Source of the DNA: Weissella confusa
GTDB lineage: Bacteria > Bacillota > Bacilli > Lactobacillales > Lactobacillaceae
Assembly (NCBI RefSeq): GCF_004766315.1
Contig: NZ_PVSN01000017.1
Location: forward strand, 1 to 32,850
Direction of reading: 5' to 3'
Length of the DNA stretch: 32,850 nt
Part shown: one piece after another, positions 6,544-14,018 of the stretch
Layout: every line of letters starts with the position of its first letter
Numbering within the stretch: position 1 is the stretch's first letter
Translations under genes and position numbers: made by a program
The notes under the pieces: generated by a model
What the model was told of the DNA's origin: nothing
Databases searched by the model: none
Seen by the model: only the letters and a program-made list of their open reading frames with translations

Positions 6544-6625
6544 GCCGATATGGCGGAACTGGCATACGCAGCGGACTTAAAATCCGTCCCTTAATTGGTT
6601 GTGGGTTCGAATCCCACTATCGGCA
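6544..6625 (+). tRNA. tRNA-Leu (UAA)
   Basis: 82 bases with the long variable arm of class II tRNAs. Acceptor GCCGATA/TATCGGC with discriminator A; anticodon arm GCGGA-CTTAAAA-TCCGT gives anticodon TAA; T arm GTGGG-TTCGAAT-CCCAC. No CCA is encoded. It would read TTA and TTG; TTG is heavily used in the phage genes. Confidence 0.93.
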
Positions 6626-6636
6626 TATTCACATCA

Positions 6637-6666
6637 GGTAGCAATCAGTTAGATTGTTACCTTTTT
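6637..6666 (+). terminator. Terminator after tRNA-Leu
   Basis: GGTAGCAATC (6637-6646), loop AGTTA, GATTGTTACC (6652-6661) with one G-U pair, then TTTTTA. It ends the tRNA transcript just before the candidate small-RNA promoter. Confidence 0.85.
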
Positions 6667-6674
6667 ATTTTATT

Positions 6675-6707
6675 TTGACAAATTTTACGAAAAAAAGTGC
6701 GTATATG
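6675..6707 (+). promoter_or_regulatory. Possible promoter of the candidate small RNA
   Basis: TTGACA at 6675-6680 is a perfect -35. The best -10-like element is TATATG at 6702-6707, but the spacing of 21 bases is long, so strength or exact position is uncertain. Confidence 0.4.
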
Positions 6708-6816
6708 GTTCGCAAGTGCCGCATGCAAGGTGCAGGCGGTCCAAGTTATTATGATAGAGTACCAAAGTTGAAATAAAGCATACCGTGGCTCATTATATGT
6801 GAGTGCACGGTTTTTC
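6708..6816 (+). ncRNA. Candidate small RNA with tracrRNA-like segment
   Basis: An approximately 109-base non-coding stretch with its own promoter-like start and terminator. Parts in order: a 5' hairpin (6719-6739: CCGC-a-TGCA-agg-TGCA-g-GCGG); a stretch with little self-pairing (about 6740-6780); a terminator hairpin (CCGTG/CACGG and CTCA/TGAG, 6783-6810) followed by TTTTT. Within the unpaired part AAGTTGAAATAAAGC (6765-6779) matches 13 of 15 bases of the S. pyogenes tracrRNA stretch AAGTTAAAATAAGGC, and CCGT follows shortly in both. The 37 bases at 6738-6774 have the length expected of an anti-repeat. No cas gene or CRISPR array is in the window. It is an unassigned RNA if the tracr likeness is chance. 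Confidence 0.5.
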
Positions 6817-6850
6817 TCTGTCATCAAAAAATTATTTGTAGGAGGTTAGC

Positions 6851-6940
6851 ATGTTTGTTTTATTAAATTTTTTCCTCATATTTTTTTCTTTTTTTATTGG
6901 CTATATTGTGGGATATAAAGATAAATTATTTAAGAAGTAA
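6851..6940 (+). CDS. 29-residue single-span membrane peptide
   Basis: ATG with a strong TAGGAGG ribosome site 5 bases before it. Translation gives an almost entirely hydrophobic helix (MFVLLNFFLIFFSFFIGYIV) followed by a short basic tail GYKDKLFKK. The positive tail predicts N-out/C-in insertion. The shape fits small phage membrane peptides and also type I toxin peptides, but no antisense RNA partner is evident. It lies between the candidate small RNA and the HNH gene. Confidence 0.6.
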   Translation: MFVLLNFFLIFFSFFIGYIVGYKDKLFKK

Positions 6941-7011
6941 CGCTAGTATTGAAATTATGGGTAATAAAACGCGGTGCATACATATTACTAATTAAGAAAG
7001 GAGTTAGGTAC

Positions 7012-7551
7012 ATGGCTAAGATGACACGATGCAGATACGTCAGTCCAGCCGGTGTTAGATGCCACAGATTAGCAGAAGAACCAAACCACTACTGCGCTAT
7101 GCACATCGAACATGAAGCAGAGTATCAGGTTAAGCGGAAGCAGTGGAACGTTAAGCACACGTCACACTACTACCACAAGTACAACAAGACACAACGTGTA
7201 CGCAATGATACCAAGCGGGAACAGGATAAGTTCTACCGTACTAAGCAGTGGACGAATGGACTAAGACCAGCAGTGCTAGAGCGTGACAACTACCTGTGCC
7301 AATACTGCAAGGCGAATGGACGGATGACGCCAGGCAAGATAGTTGACCACATCATTCCTTATGAGTTCGATCCAAGCAAGCGCGATGACCTAAGCAACCT
7401 AGCAACCATCTGTGCTGCATGCCACACTAGCAAGACACGTTGGGAGCAGGAGTATTACGGTACAGGAGCAGGGAACGAATTGAAGAACGTGGCAGCAGTG
7501 CCCGACATTAAGTACTTACCAGATTTTATGGATAGCGCTAAAACGCAATGA
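7012..7551 (+). CDS. HNH endonuclease of the packaging module
   Basis: 179 residues. HNH nucleases next to terminase assist DNA cutting at cos in HK97-like phages. An N-terminal zinc knuckle is formed by C7, C17, C28 and H31. The HNH core has CQYC (about 96-99), VDHIIP (about 111-116, catalytic His), an Asn in DLSNLATIC and CAAC (about 134-137), ending HTSKTRWEQEYYG. The ATG at 7012 is chosen because AAGAAAGGAG is correctly spaced; a TTG-initiated longer form from 6949 is unlikely. Position just ahead of terS is the expected place. The terminator stem overlaps its last codons. Confidence 0.9.
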   Translation: MAKMTRCRYVSPAGVRCHRLAEEPNHYCAMHIEHEAEYQVKRKQWNVKHTSHYYHKYNKTQRVRNDTKREQDKFYRTKQWTNGLRPAVLERDNYLCQYCKANGRMTPGKIVDHIIPYEFDPSKRDDLSNLATICAACHTSKTRWEQEYYGTGAGNELKNVAAVPDIKYLPDFMDSAKTQ

Positions 7552-7572
7552 GAGCCGTTTTAAGCGCTTTTT
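7534..7572 (+). terminator. Terminator overlapping the end of the HNH gene
   Basis: AGCGCT-A-AAACG (7534-7544) pairs with CGTTTTA-AGCGCT (to 7568) with a one-base bulge, followed by TTTTTG. It would separate the HNH transcript from terS unless antiterminated. Confidence 0.8.
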
Positions 7573-7616
7573 GTTTTGTCCGGCATAATTACTCGAACAC
7601 GTTCTGAAAATTAAAT

Positions 7617-7714
7617 GACCCCGCCCCTGGGTGTCTTAAAAGAAGAGCACACACATTGCTGTGTTCTTGTAAAAAAGTTTGATTTTGAAAAATTTTTAAT
7701 AGGGGGGTACCCAG
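7617..7714. other. Candidate cos region between HNH gene and terS
   Basis: A 160-base gap in front of terS contains two GC-rich islands in A/T-rich sequence: GACCCCGCCCCTGGGTGTC (7617-7635) and GGGGGGTACCCAG (7702-7714). CTGGGT in the first is the inverted complement of ACCCAG in the second, and GGGTACCC (7705-7712) is a perfect palindrome. Between them lies a hairpin AAGAGCACA/TGTGTTCTT. HNH-next-to-terS phages generally have cos ends, and cos normally maps here. The cut site itself cannot be read from sequence alone. Confidence 0.5.
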
Positions 7715-7735
7715 CAGTTAAGGAGGTGATGTTAG

Positions 7736-8218
7736 GTGCCACGAAAAAGCTATGAAAGCGAGTCTGACGCTGTTTTGTCGCCGACCCCGCCACATCACTT
7801 AGGCAAGATTGCAAGCGCCATGTGGCGAAAAATGGTGCCCGTACTTAACGCTTCAAACAAGATGGCTCCATTGGATAAGAATTTGGTTGAAATGTACGCA
7901 AGCCAATACGAGATTTATCGAAATGCCTATGAAGATATCAAAGAGAATGGTCAAGTTACCAAAGTTTATAAGACGGTGGTTAACCCAGTGACCGGTGATG
8001 TGATTGCTAACGATATGACGGGCTATAAGCGCAACCCAAGTACACAGATTTACTCGGATGCCATTAAGCAGTTGAAATCATTAGGTAGTGAGCTTGGTTT
8101 ATCACCTGCCAGCCGTGCTGAACTTATGCAATTGAGTTTGGACGACGGAAAAGACAAGCCAAGTGCTACGGAACAACTGCAAGCGCTATTGAATGGAGGT
8201 GGTGATGATGAGAGTTGA
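7736..8218 (+). CDS. terS: Terminase small subunit (P27 family)
   Basis: 160 residues; binds the packaging site and hands DNA to TerL. The PTPPHHLGKIASAMWRKMVPVL start, the helical DKNLVEMYASQYEIYRNAYEDI stretch and the DAIKQLKSLGSELGLSPASR end are typical of P27-type small terminases. The GTG at 7736 is the start, with AAGGAGGTGATG just upstream. The stop overlaps the terL start region, so the two are translationally coupled. Confidence 0.9.
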   Translation: MPRKSYESESDAVLSPTPPHHLGKIASAMWRKMVPVLNASNKMAPLDKNLVEMYASQYEIYRNAYEDIKENGQVTKVYKTVVNPVTGDVIANDMTGYKRNPSTQIYSDAIKQLKSLGSELGLSPASRAELMQLSLDDGKDKPSATEQLQALLNGGGDDES

Positions 8219-10088
8219 TATGACTCAATCACACGACGTTCTAGGTTGGTACCAGCAACTACATGGCGATTACGCAGACATCAGAACCAAGTACAAGGAC
8301 GCTGGAACAAAGTACACATTCAGTGTCCTAGATGGTGATGTTCTGGCCGGCTACATGATTAAGCTTGCAGCGTTCCGGCATATTCAAGACTTGGTGCGTT
8401 CAGAAACAGATGATTCGTTTGATTACCATTACAACGTCAGGGAAGCCAACAAGATACTTCAATTTGCGAGTGTATTTCCTGATGTTGATACCGGTGAGCC
8501 AATGCCACTTATGCCGTGGGAAAAGTTTGCGCTAACTCAATTGGTTGGGTGGCGTGACCACCTTGGCAACAAACGATATACAACGGCTATTCTGTCAGTT
8601 GCGCGCGGACAAGGTAAAACTTATCTAATGGCTATTCTTATGGCCTATGACTTCATGATTGAGTCAATTGGATTGTCTAACCAAGACTATCTTGTTGCGT
8701 CTATCAACTGGAAGCAAACTGGTAAGCTGTTCGGTTACATTGGTACAGCGCTTAATAAGATGACAGCGGTTGAACCGTGGAAGTCCTTGGCTGCTGAATC
8801 AGGGCTGAAAGTTCAAAATGACCAGATTGTCATGAAAAACTTCAACAACATCATGCGTGCGATTAGTCATGAGTCAGGACAATATGACTCGTTCCACTTC
8901 AAGACAGCCGTTTTTGATGAAATTGGTGAAGTTAAGAGCCGTGAAAAGATTGCTAAGATTACTTCTGGTCAGGTCAAGGTGCCTAACAAGCAATTCATTC
9001 AAATTTCGACATCATACCCAGACCCAACGGTGCCATTTCATGACGACCAAAAGGCTGGTCAGCAAATCATGGAACAGGACTGGAACCGCGCAAATGACGA
9101 CAATTTGGTGCTAGTTTGGGCGCAAGACAGCCTAAATGAGACATTTATGCCTGAAACTTGGGTGAAGTCGAACCCGTTGCTTGATTTGAAAGGTCAACAT
9201 GATGTTTTGCTAAAGGGTTTGACAACTGAACGCGACACAAAGATGCTACAAGGTGATTTGCCAGCGTTCCAAACCAAAAACATGAACATGTGGCTGGCAC
9301 AATCAACTGCCAGCTTCTTGAACTTGGCTGATGTTGAGAGTGCAGTCATTCCAGATTTTGATATTCGAGGACGACAAGTTTACGTTGGCTTCGACTACTC
9401 AATGATGTCCGATAATACGTCAATTGCGTTTGTTTATCCTTACGTGGATCCAGAAGGCAATGGGCGATGGCACATTGAACAACATTCCTTCATACCGTGG
9501 CATAAAGCTGGAAGTATTGAAGCCAAAGAGAAGCAAGATGGTATCAACTACAGTGAAGCTGAACGACTTGGATATGCAACTATTACTAGTCACGAACAAG
9601 GAATGATTAATGATGACGAAGTATATGCTTGGTTGCTTGATTACGTTGAACATAACGAATTGGACGTGTTGTTCTTTGGCTACGATGCAATGGGAGCCAC
9701 TAACATGGTGAAGATGCTAGAAAATAATTCAGTGTTCCCACTGCAACCGATTAGGCAACGTACGGGTGAGCTGAAAGACGCCACCAAGTTCTTACAACGT
9801 ATCTTTGTTGAGAATTCAGTTGACCGATTAGACGACATCACAATGGAAAAGGCGTTGCTGAATGCCGTGCTACGTGAAGACAGTGTGGGAATTCAAGTTG
9901 ATAAGACAAAAGCCACGCTAAAAATTGACGTTGTGGACGCTATTATCGACGCCATGACACAAGCGATGTATCACTTTGAGGAGTTTGGAATGGTAAATGA
10001 TGCCACATGGCAAGTTGAACACATGAGTGCACAGCAAGTTGCGGACTGGTTCAACAACGCAGAAAGCGGGTTACTTGATGATTACTAA
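8208..10088 (+). CDS. terL: Terminase large subunit
   Basis: About 626 residues; the packaging motor and nuclease. Walker A is SVARGQGKT (about 130-138), Walker B AVFDEIGE (about 233). The RNase H-like nuclease half shows VGFDYSMMSDNTS (about 393), FFGYDAMGA (about 490) and DVVDAIIDA (about 575), supplying the metal-binding aspartates. An in-frame ATG at 8193 contains the ribosome site GGAGG itself, so the ATG at 8208 (or 8205) is the likely start. It overlaps terS by 11 bases. Full length and intact. Confidence 0.93.
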   Translation: MRVDMTQSHDVLGWYQQLHGDYADIRTKYKDAGTKYTFSVLDGDVLAGYMIKLAAFRHIQDLVRSETDDSFDYHYNVREANKILQFASVFPDVDTGEPMPLMPWEKFALTQLVGWRDHLGNKRYTTAILSVARGQGKTYLMAILMAYDFMIESIGLSNQDYLVASINWKQTGKLFGYIGTALNKMTAVEPWKSLAAESGLKVQNDQIVMKNFNNIMRAISHESGQYDSFHFKTAVFDEIGEVKSREKIAKITSGQVKVPNKQFIQISTSYPDPTVPFHDDQKAGQQIMEQDWNRANDDNLVLVWAQDSLNETFMPETWVKSNPLLDLKGQHDVLLKGLTTERDTKMLQGDLPAFQTKNMNMWLAQSTASFLNLADVESAVIPDFDIRGRQVYVGFDYSMMSDNTSIAFVYPYVDPEGNGRWHIEQHSFIPWHKAGSIEAKEKQDGINYSEAERLGYATITSHEQGMINDDEVYAWLLDYVEHNELDVLFFGYDAMGATNMVKMLENNSVFPLQPIRQRTGELKDATKFLQRIFVENSVDRLDDITMEKALLNAVLREDSVGIQVDKTKATLKIDVVDAIIDAMTQAMYHFEEFGMVNDATWQVEHMSAQQVADWFNNAESGLLDDY

Positions 10089-10290
10089 GAAAATTAAAGG
10101 CTTGGCACGAGTGATTAGGGCTAGGTTGGACGTTATTTTGTTCAGCTTGGCACTAGTCGCTTTTGTTTTGACCATGTTTTTAACAATTAATGCATTTTTC
10201 GGTGGGATTTCACTGACTATTGCACTTGCTGTTGCCGGATATGGCGTCGTGCTTATCGACAATGGCACCAACACTAACAGAAAGGAGTAA
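10078..10290 (+). CDS. DUF1056-like small membrane protein
   Basis: 70 residues with two predicted transmembrane helices (VILFSLALVAFVLTMFLTI and FFGGISLTIALAVAGYGVVL). A small two-span protein between terL and portal is characteristic of DUF1056 proteins in lactic phages; the function is unknown. The ATG at 10078 overlaps the end of terL by 11 bases; the longer reading from 10027 lies in another frame of terL and is ignored. The N-terminus is basic (MITKKIKGLARVIRARL), suggesting it faces the cytoplasm. Confidence 0.65.
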   Translation: MITKKIKGLARVIRARLDVILFSLALVAFVLTMFLTINAFFGGISLTIALAVAGYGVVLIDNGTNTNRKE

Positions 10291-10296
10291 AGGAGT

Positions 10297-11460
10297 ATGG
10301 CAGTATTCAAGCCACCTAAGATTAGCAACATGTTCGCTGCTAGTTCTGACGGTGGCAGTTTAGATGACGGCATTGTCAACTTTCTAACTGGTGGTAATTC
10401 AGATTACGTGTCTGTGCGTGAAGCAATTCATAACAGTGATTTGTACTCGCTAGTTTCACAAGTCAGTGGCGACCTTGCAAGCTCACGATTAATTGCGGAT
10501 GCAACACGTGCACAGGGTATTTTGAATAACCCTGATCCACGAACTAACCCGCATGCATTCTGGCAGTCATTCTTTGCTCAAATGTTGTTCAACGGTGAAG
10601 CGTTTGCTTATCGTTGGCGCAATGCTAACGGACAAGACCAACGTTGGGAACAATTACGGCCTTCGCAAGTTCAACCGTACATCACTGATGACGGTAGCGG
10701 GTTGTTATATCAAGTGTCATTCGATGAACCGATGATTGGTACGCAATTCTTTGGTCAGGGTGACATTATCCACGTTCGATTGATGAGTACAAACGGTGGT
10801 TTGACTGGTATCAGTCCACTCACGGCATTAAGCAACGAATTAAACGTAAAAAAAGAGAGCGACAAGCTCACAATTCAAGCGTTGAAGCAGTCGATTAATG
10901 CAAACGGTGTGCTGTCTATCAAGGGTGGCGGTTTGCTTGACTGGAAAACCAAGGCATCGCGTTCAAAGCAGTTCATGAGTCAATACACCGCTTCAAATGG
11001 CGGGCCAATTGTGCTTGATGATTTGGAAGAGTTTAGTCCGTTAGAAATCAAAAGCAATGTTGCAGCACTTTTGGGACAGGTCAATTGGACTTCGACCCAA
11101 ATTGCCGAGGTTTATGGCGTACCAGACAGTTATTTGAACGGTACAGGAGACCAACAATCGTCACTTGACCAAATCAAAGGGCTGTATGCAAACGCGCTTA
11201 ATCGCTTTATGAGTTCCGTTGTTGGTGAGTTAAACACTAAGCTTTCAGCGAACATCACGGCAGACGTGCGACCAGCTATTGACCCAATGGGTGATAACTA
11301 TCTTGGTATGTTGGCAAATATTGTTAAGCAAGGTGCACTTGGCCAAAACCAATTTGAATATCTGGCGCGAAACCAAGGATATTTGCCTGATGATATGCCG
11401 GTTGCAATTATGCCTAAGCCAGTATTGAAGGGAGGTGAAAAGGAAGATGAAGACGATTAA
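10297..11460 (+). CDS. Phage portal protein (HK97 family)
   Basis: 387 residues; forms the dodecameric ring through which DNA enters the head. Family features include the early VREAIHNSDLYSLVSQVSGDLAS region, FFAQMLFNGEAFAYRWR, the core GDIIHVRLMSTNGGLTGISP, LTALSNELNV, and the late IAEVYGVPDSYLNG. It has a good ribosome site (AAAGGAGTAAAGGAGT). Its last codons overlap the protease start. Length is normal for the family. Confidence 0.93.
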   Translation: MAVFKPPKISNMFAASSDGGSLDDGIVNFLTGGNSDYVSVREAIHNSDLYSLVSQVSGDLASSRLIADATRAQGILNNPDPRTNPHAFWQSFFAQMLFNGEAFAYRWRNANGQDQRWEQLRPSQVQPYITDDGSGLLYQVSFDEPMIGTQFFGQGDIIHVRLMSTNGGLTGISPLTALSNELNVKKESDKLTIQALKQSINANGVLSIKGGGLLDWKTKASRSKQFMSQYTASNGGPIVLDDLEEFSPLEIKSNVAALLGQVNWTSTQIAEVYGVPDSYLNGTGDQQSSLDQIKGLYANALNRFMSSVVGELNTKLSANITADVRPAIDPMGDNYLGMLANIVKQGALGQNQFEYLARNQGYLPDDMPVAIMPKPVLKGGEKEDEDD

Positions 11461-12148
11461 CGTCAAGGGCGCTGTCATGGATAACGATAGTGCATGGTTT
11501 TACGACTTCTTTGGCATGGACTACACAAGTCCTAAGTCAGTAGCAGACGTATTGAACGATGGTGAAGTTGATGATGTTGTGGTGAATATTTCATCGCCTG
11601 GTGGGGACGTGTTCGCAGCCAGTGAAATCTATTCAGAGTTGAAGGCATATCCAGGCAACGTCACGGTCAATGTGCAAGGACTAGCAGCTAGTGCTGCATC
11701 TGTAATTGCGATGGCCGGGGACACGGTGAATATGGCTCCAACCGCTCAACTGATGATTCACAAGGCATCAACTACCCAAGGTGGCAACTCTGATGACATG
11801 GACAGTGCATCAGCAATGCTAAACAACACTGATAAGTCAATTGCGAATGCCTATCAACTAAAGACAGGTAAGTCACAAGCTGATTTGTTGCAAATGATGT
11901 CTAACGAAACATGGCTGAATGCACAAGATGCAGTTGATCAGGGGTTCGCAGACAGTATCTTGTTTGTAGATGAAAATGCGTCACTGGTGACTAATTCACT
12001 GGAAGCTGCATTGCCACCTAAGTCAGCCATTAACAAGCTGATGAACATCATAGCTAATGAGAAGCAAAAAGAAATGAATAACAAGACTGATAGCCAGCCT
12101 GTGGACGATTTGAAAGCCCGCAAGTTGGCTATTTTGCTAGACAAATAA
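11447..12148 (+). CDS. Head maturation protease (ClpP-like)
   Basis: 233 residues. It processes the prohead scaffold and capsid N-termini. VVVNISSPGGDVFAASEIY is the ClpP-fold signature; GLAASAASVIAMAG (near residue 80) carries the nucleophile serine and QLMIHKAS (near 104) the histidine. The C-terminal region after about 190 is low-complexity and helical. The ATG at 11447 is chosen for its GGGAGGTGAAAAGGAAG ribosome site; it lies inside the portal's 3' end. Confidence 0.9.
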   Translation: MKTINVKGAVMDNDSAWFYDFFGMDYTSPKSVADVLNDGEVDDVVVNISSPGGDVFAASEIYSELKAYPGNVTVNVQGLAASAASVIAMAGDTVNMAPTAQLMIHKASTTQGGNSDDMDSASAMLNNTDKSIANAYQLKTGKSQADLLQMMSNETWLNAQDAVDQGFADSILFVDENASLVTNSLEAALPPKSAINKLMNIIANEKQKEMNNKTDSQPVDDLKARKLAILLDK

Positions 12149-12167
12149 ATTTACGAGGTAAAAAAAT

Positions 12168-13394
12168 ATGGATATTCAAGCATTAAACAACGCCTGGGTT
12201 GAAGCTGGACAACGATTGTCAGACTTGCAAAACAAGGCGGCTTTGTTGGTAAACGACGACGCAGCAGACGTTGACGCTATTAACTCAATTAAGAACGACA
12301 TCGAAGTTGCAAAGGCTAAGCGTGACTTGGCGAAGGACAACTATGATCGTGCCGTTGAAGACCAAGCACATGCAGTTTTGAACGACCCAGAGGCTGGCAA
12401 GAAGCCATTGAACGACGAAGAGGTCAATATCAAGGACAAGTTTGTTAAGGACTTTGTCGGAATGATGAAGAATGACCCAAAGGTGGTCAACTTGGTTTCA
12501 TCATCAACTGACGAAAATGGAAACGCAATTGGTTTGACGATTCCACAAGACATTGAGACGGCTATCAACACGTTGAAGCGTCAATATGATTCATTGGAGC
12601 AATACGTCAACGTTGAAAAGGTTGGAACGCCTAACGGTTCACGTGTATTTGAGAAGTGGTCGGACATCACGCCATTGACTAACTTGGATGCAGAAGATGG
12701 TGTAATTGCCGACAACGACGACCCTAAGCTATCAACCGTCAAGTACTTGATTAAGCGTTACGCAGGTATCACGACGGTAACTAACACGTTGTTGAAGGAT
12801 ACGGCAGAAAACATCTTGGCATGGTTGTCATCATGGATTGCGAAGAAGGTTGTTGTTACGCGTAACAATGCCATCATCGCTGCTATGAACGCAGCACCAA
12901 CTAAGCCAACATTGGCAACGTTCGATGACATCAAGAAGATGGCGTTGACTGCTGTTGACCCAGCTATCCGTGCAACGTCATTCTTCATGACTAACACGTC
13001 TGGTATTGCTGTTTTGGCAACGGTTAAGGACGCAGACGGACGTTACTTGTTGCAACGTGATGTTACTCAACCTGAAAACTACATGATTGAGGGTAAGCAA
13101 GTAATCGAAATCGCTGACAAGTGGTTGCCTTCAAACAAGGGTGCAATGCCTTTGTACTTTGGTGACTTGAAGCAAGCTGTAACGTTGTTTGACCGTGAAA
13201 ATATGTCATTGTTGTCAACCAACATCGGTGGTGGTGCCTTTGAAAAGGACTTGACGAAGCTACGTATTATTGATCGCTTTGATGTTAAGACAACCGATGC
13301 CGATGCATTTGTGGCTGGTTCATTCACGGCTATTGCTGACCAACCTGCAAAGACTGTTACAGCACCGGACGCGAGTACCAGCACGCCCAAGTAA
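12168..13394 (+). CDS. Major capsid protein (HK97 fold)
   Basis: 408 residues. The N-terminal 110 residues are helical and charged, the usual delta/scaffold domain removed by the upstream protease. The mature part has TIPQDIETAINTLKRQYDSL, EKWSDITPLTNLDAEDG and LSSWIAKKVVVTRNNAIIAA, characteristic of HK97-type capsids, and ends near IIDRFDVKTTDADAFVAGSF. After that comes a short Thr/Pro/Ala tail stopping at CCC AAG TAA. One extra base (T 13392) appears to cut off a 16-codon continuation; see the feature at 13393. Confidence 0.92.
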   Translation: MDIQALNNAWVEAGQRLSDLQNKAALLVNDDAADVDAINSIKNDIEVAKAKRDLAKDNYDRAVEDQAHAVLNDPEAGKKPLNDEEVNIKDKFVKDFVGMMKNDPKVVNLVSSSTDENGNAIGLTIPQDIETAINTLKRQYDSLEQYVNVEKVGTPNGSRVFEKWSDITPLTNLDAEDGVIADNDDPKLSTVKYLIKRYAGITTVTNTLLKDTAENILAWLSSWIAKKVVVTRNNAIIAAMNAAPTKPTLATFDDIKKMALTAVDPAIRATSFFMTNTSGIAVLATVKDADGRYLLQRDVTQPENYMIEGKQVIEIADKWLPSNKGAMPLYFGDLKQAVTLFDRENMSLLSTNIGGGAFEKDLTKLRIIDRFDVKTTDADAFVAGSFTAIADQPAKTVTAPDASTSTPK

Positions 13395-13443
13395 GGTTAA
13401 GACTAAGGCGAATGAAGATTCAGTGACAGTGGAGGCTGAATAA
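13393..13443 (+). pseudogene. Orphan capsid-tail codons displaced by one base
   Basis: In the +1 frame directly after the capsid AAG codon, codons read KVKTKANEDSVTVEAE and stop at TAA 13441-13443, which overlaps the next ATG as TAATG. There is no start codon for this segment. Its last eight residues are identical to the C-terminus of the Ig-like protein that follows. Dropping the T at 13392 would join it to the capsid protein. It is either a recent frameshift in the capsid gene, a programmed +1 site, or a sequencing error. Confidence 0.6.
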
Positions 13444-13488
13444 TGACTAATTTTGATATTTACAATGCAGGTGGGGCAAAGGTTGCTG
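13417..13488 (+). repeat. 72-bp direct repeat, copy 1
   Basis: Identical to 13947-14018. It spans the last codons DSVTVEAE, the TAATG junction with its GGAGG ribosome site, and the first 15 codons of the Ig-like gene. The bases on both sides differ between copies. Confidence 0.97.
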
Positions 13489-13973
13489 ACAACAAGCCAT
13501 CACCGGTTACAGTTGGTGGACTAACACCTAACACGACATATACCGGTTGGAAGATTGCATACGCTGGTTCGGACGCAAAGGCGGACATTCCAGAGTTTAA
13601 GACTTTGCCACGCAAGTTGGCTTCTTTCAAGGTTGATAAGACGGAAATTTCTGGTAATGTTGGCGAAAGCGCAACGATTACGACTTCTGATTTTGCGCCT
13701 GCTGACGCAACTGACCAAACGTTGAAGTTTTTCACCGAAGATGGATCAATTGCAACGATTACTTTCGATCACGGCACCACTTACACGGTTAAGTTATTGA
13801 AGGCAGGTACAACTAAGTTGCACTTCAATGCTAATGACAATGGTGGAGCGCACGCAGAAGTAGTTGTAACCGTTACAGCACCAGCACCAGCACCAGCACC
13901 AGCACCTGAACCAAAGCCGAGTAGTCTGAAGACGAGCACGGGCGTTGATTCAGTGACAGTGGAGGCTGAATAA
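13443..13973 (+). CDS. Ig/FN3-like virion decoration protein
   Basis: 176 residues. Residues 1-58 (MTNFDIYNAGG, then VGGLTPNTTYTGWKIAYAG) resemble a fibronectin type III-like fold; residues 60-145 (LASFKVDKTEISGNVGESAT ... HAEVVVTVTAP) resemble a bacterial Ig-like (BIG2) domain. An (AP)n linker follows, then a tail ending DSVTVEAE. Ig-like domains on phage heads and tails are known to bind host surface sugars weakly. It is encoded directly after the capsid gene, in the position of a head decoration protein, with ribosome site GGAGG and a TAATG start. The gene lies between two 72-bp direct repeats. Confidence 0.75.
   Translation: MTNFDIYNAGGAKVADNKPSPVTVGGLTPNTTYTGWKIAYAGSDAKADIPEFKTLPRKLASFKVDKTEISGNVGESATITTSDFAPADATDQTLKFFTEDGSIATITFDHGTTYTVKLLKAGTTKLHFNANDNGGAHAEVVVTVTAPAPAPAPAPEPKPSSLKTSTGVDSVTVEAE
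13878..13907 (+). repeat. GCACCA hexamer run coding an Ala-Pro linker
   Basis: Five tandem hexamers (four GCACCA and one GCACCT) encode (AP)5 near the end of the Ig-like protein. Such runs can change in copy number by slippage without shifting the frame, altering linker length. Confidence 0.9.
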
Positions 13974-14018
13974 TGACTAATTTTGATATTTACAATGCAG
14001 GTGGGGCAAAGGTTGCTG
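13947..14018 (+). repeat. 72-bp direct repeat, copy 2
   Basis: Identical to 13417-13488. Recombination between the copies would delete exactly 530 bases, removing the whole Ig-like body while keeping the reading frames across the junction. Confidence 0.97.

Noticed and set aside
6700-7011. HEARO or omega-RNA type element paired with the HNH gene
   Set aside because: The HNH protein is the zinc-knuckle packaging type, not IscB or TnpB, and has no RuvC-like part; the RNA is about 200 bases away with a different gene in between.
6949-7011. Longer N-terminus for the HNH protein starting at TTG 6949
   Set aside because: No ribosome site at the TTG, while the ATG at 7012 has AAGAAAGGAG correctly spaced and begins right before the zinc knuckle.
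10027-10077. Upstream extension of the DUF1056-like gene
   Set aside because: It lies inside terL in another frame and adds polar residues before the basic N-terminus; the ATG at 10078 gives the usual short protein.
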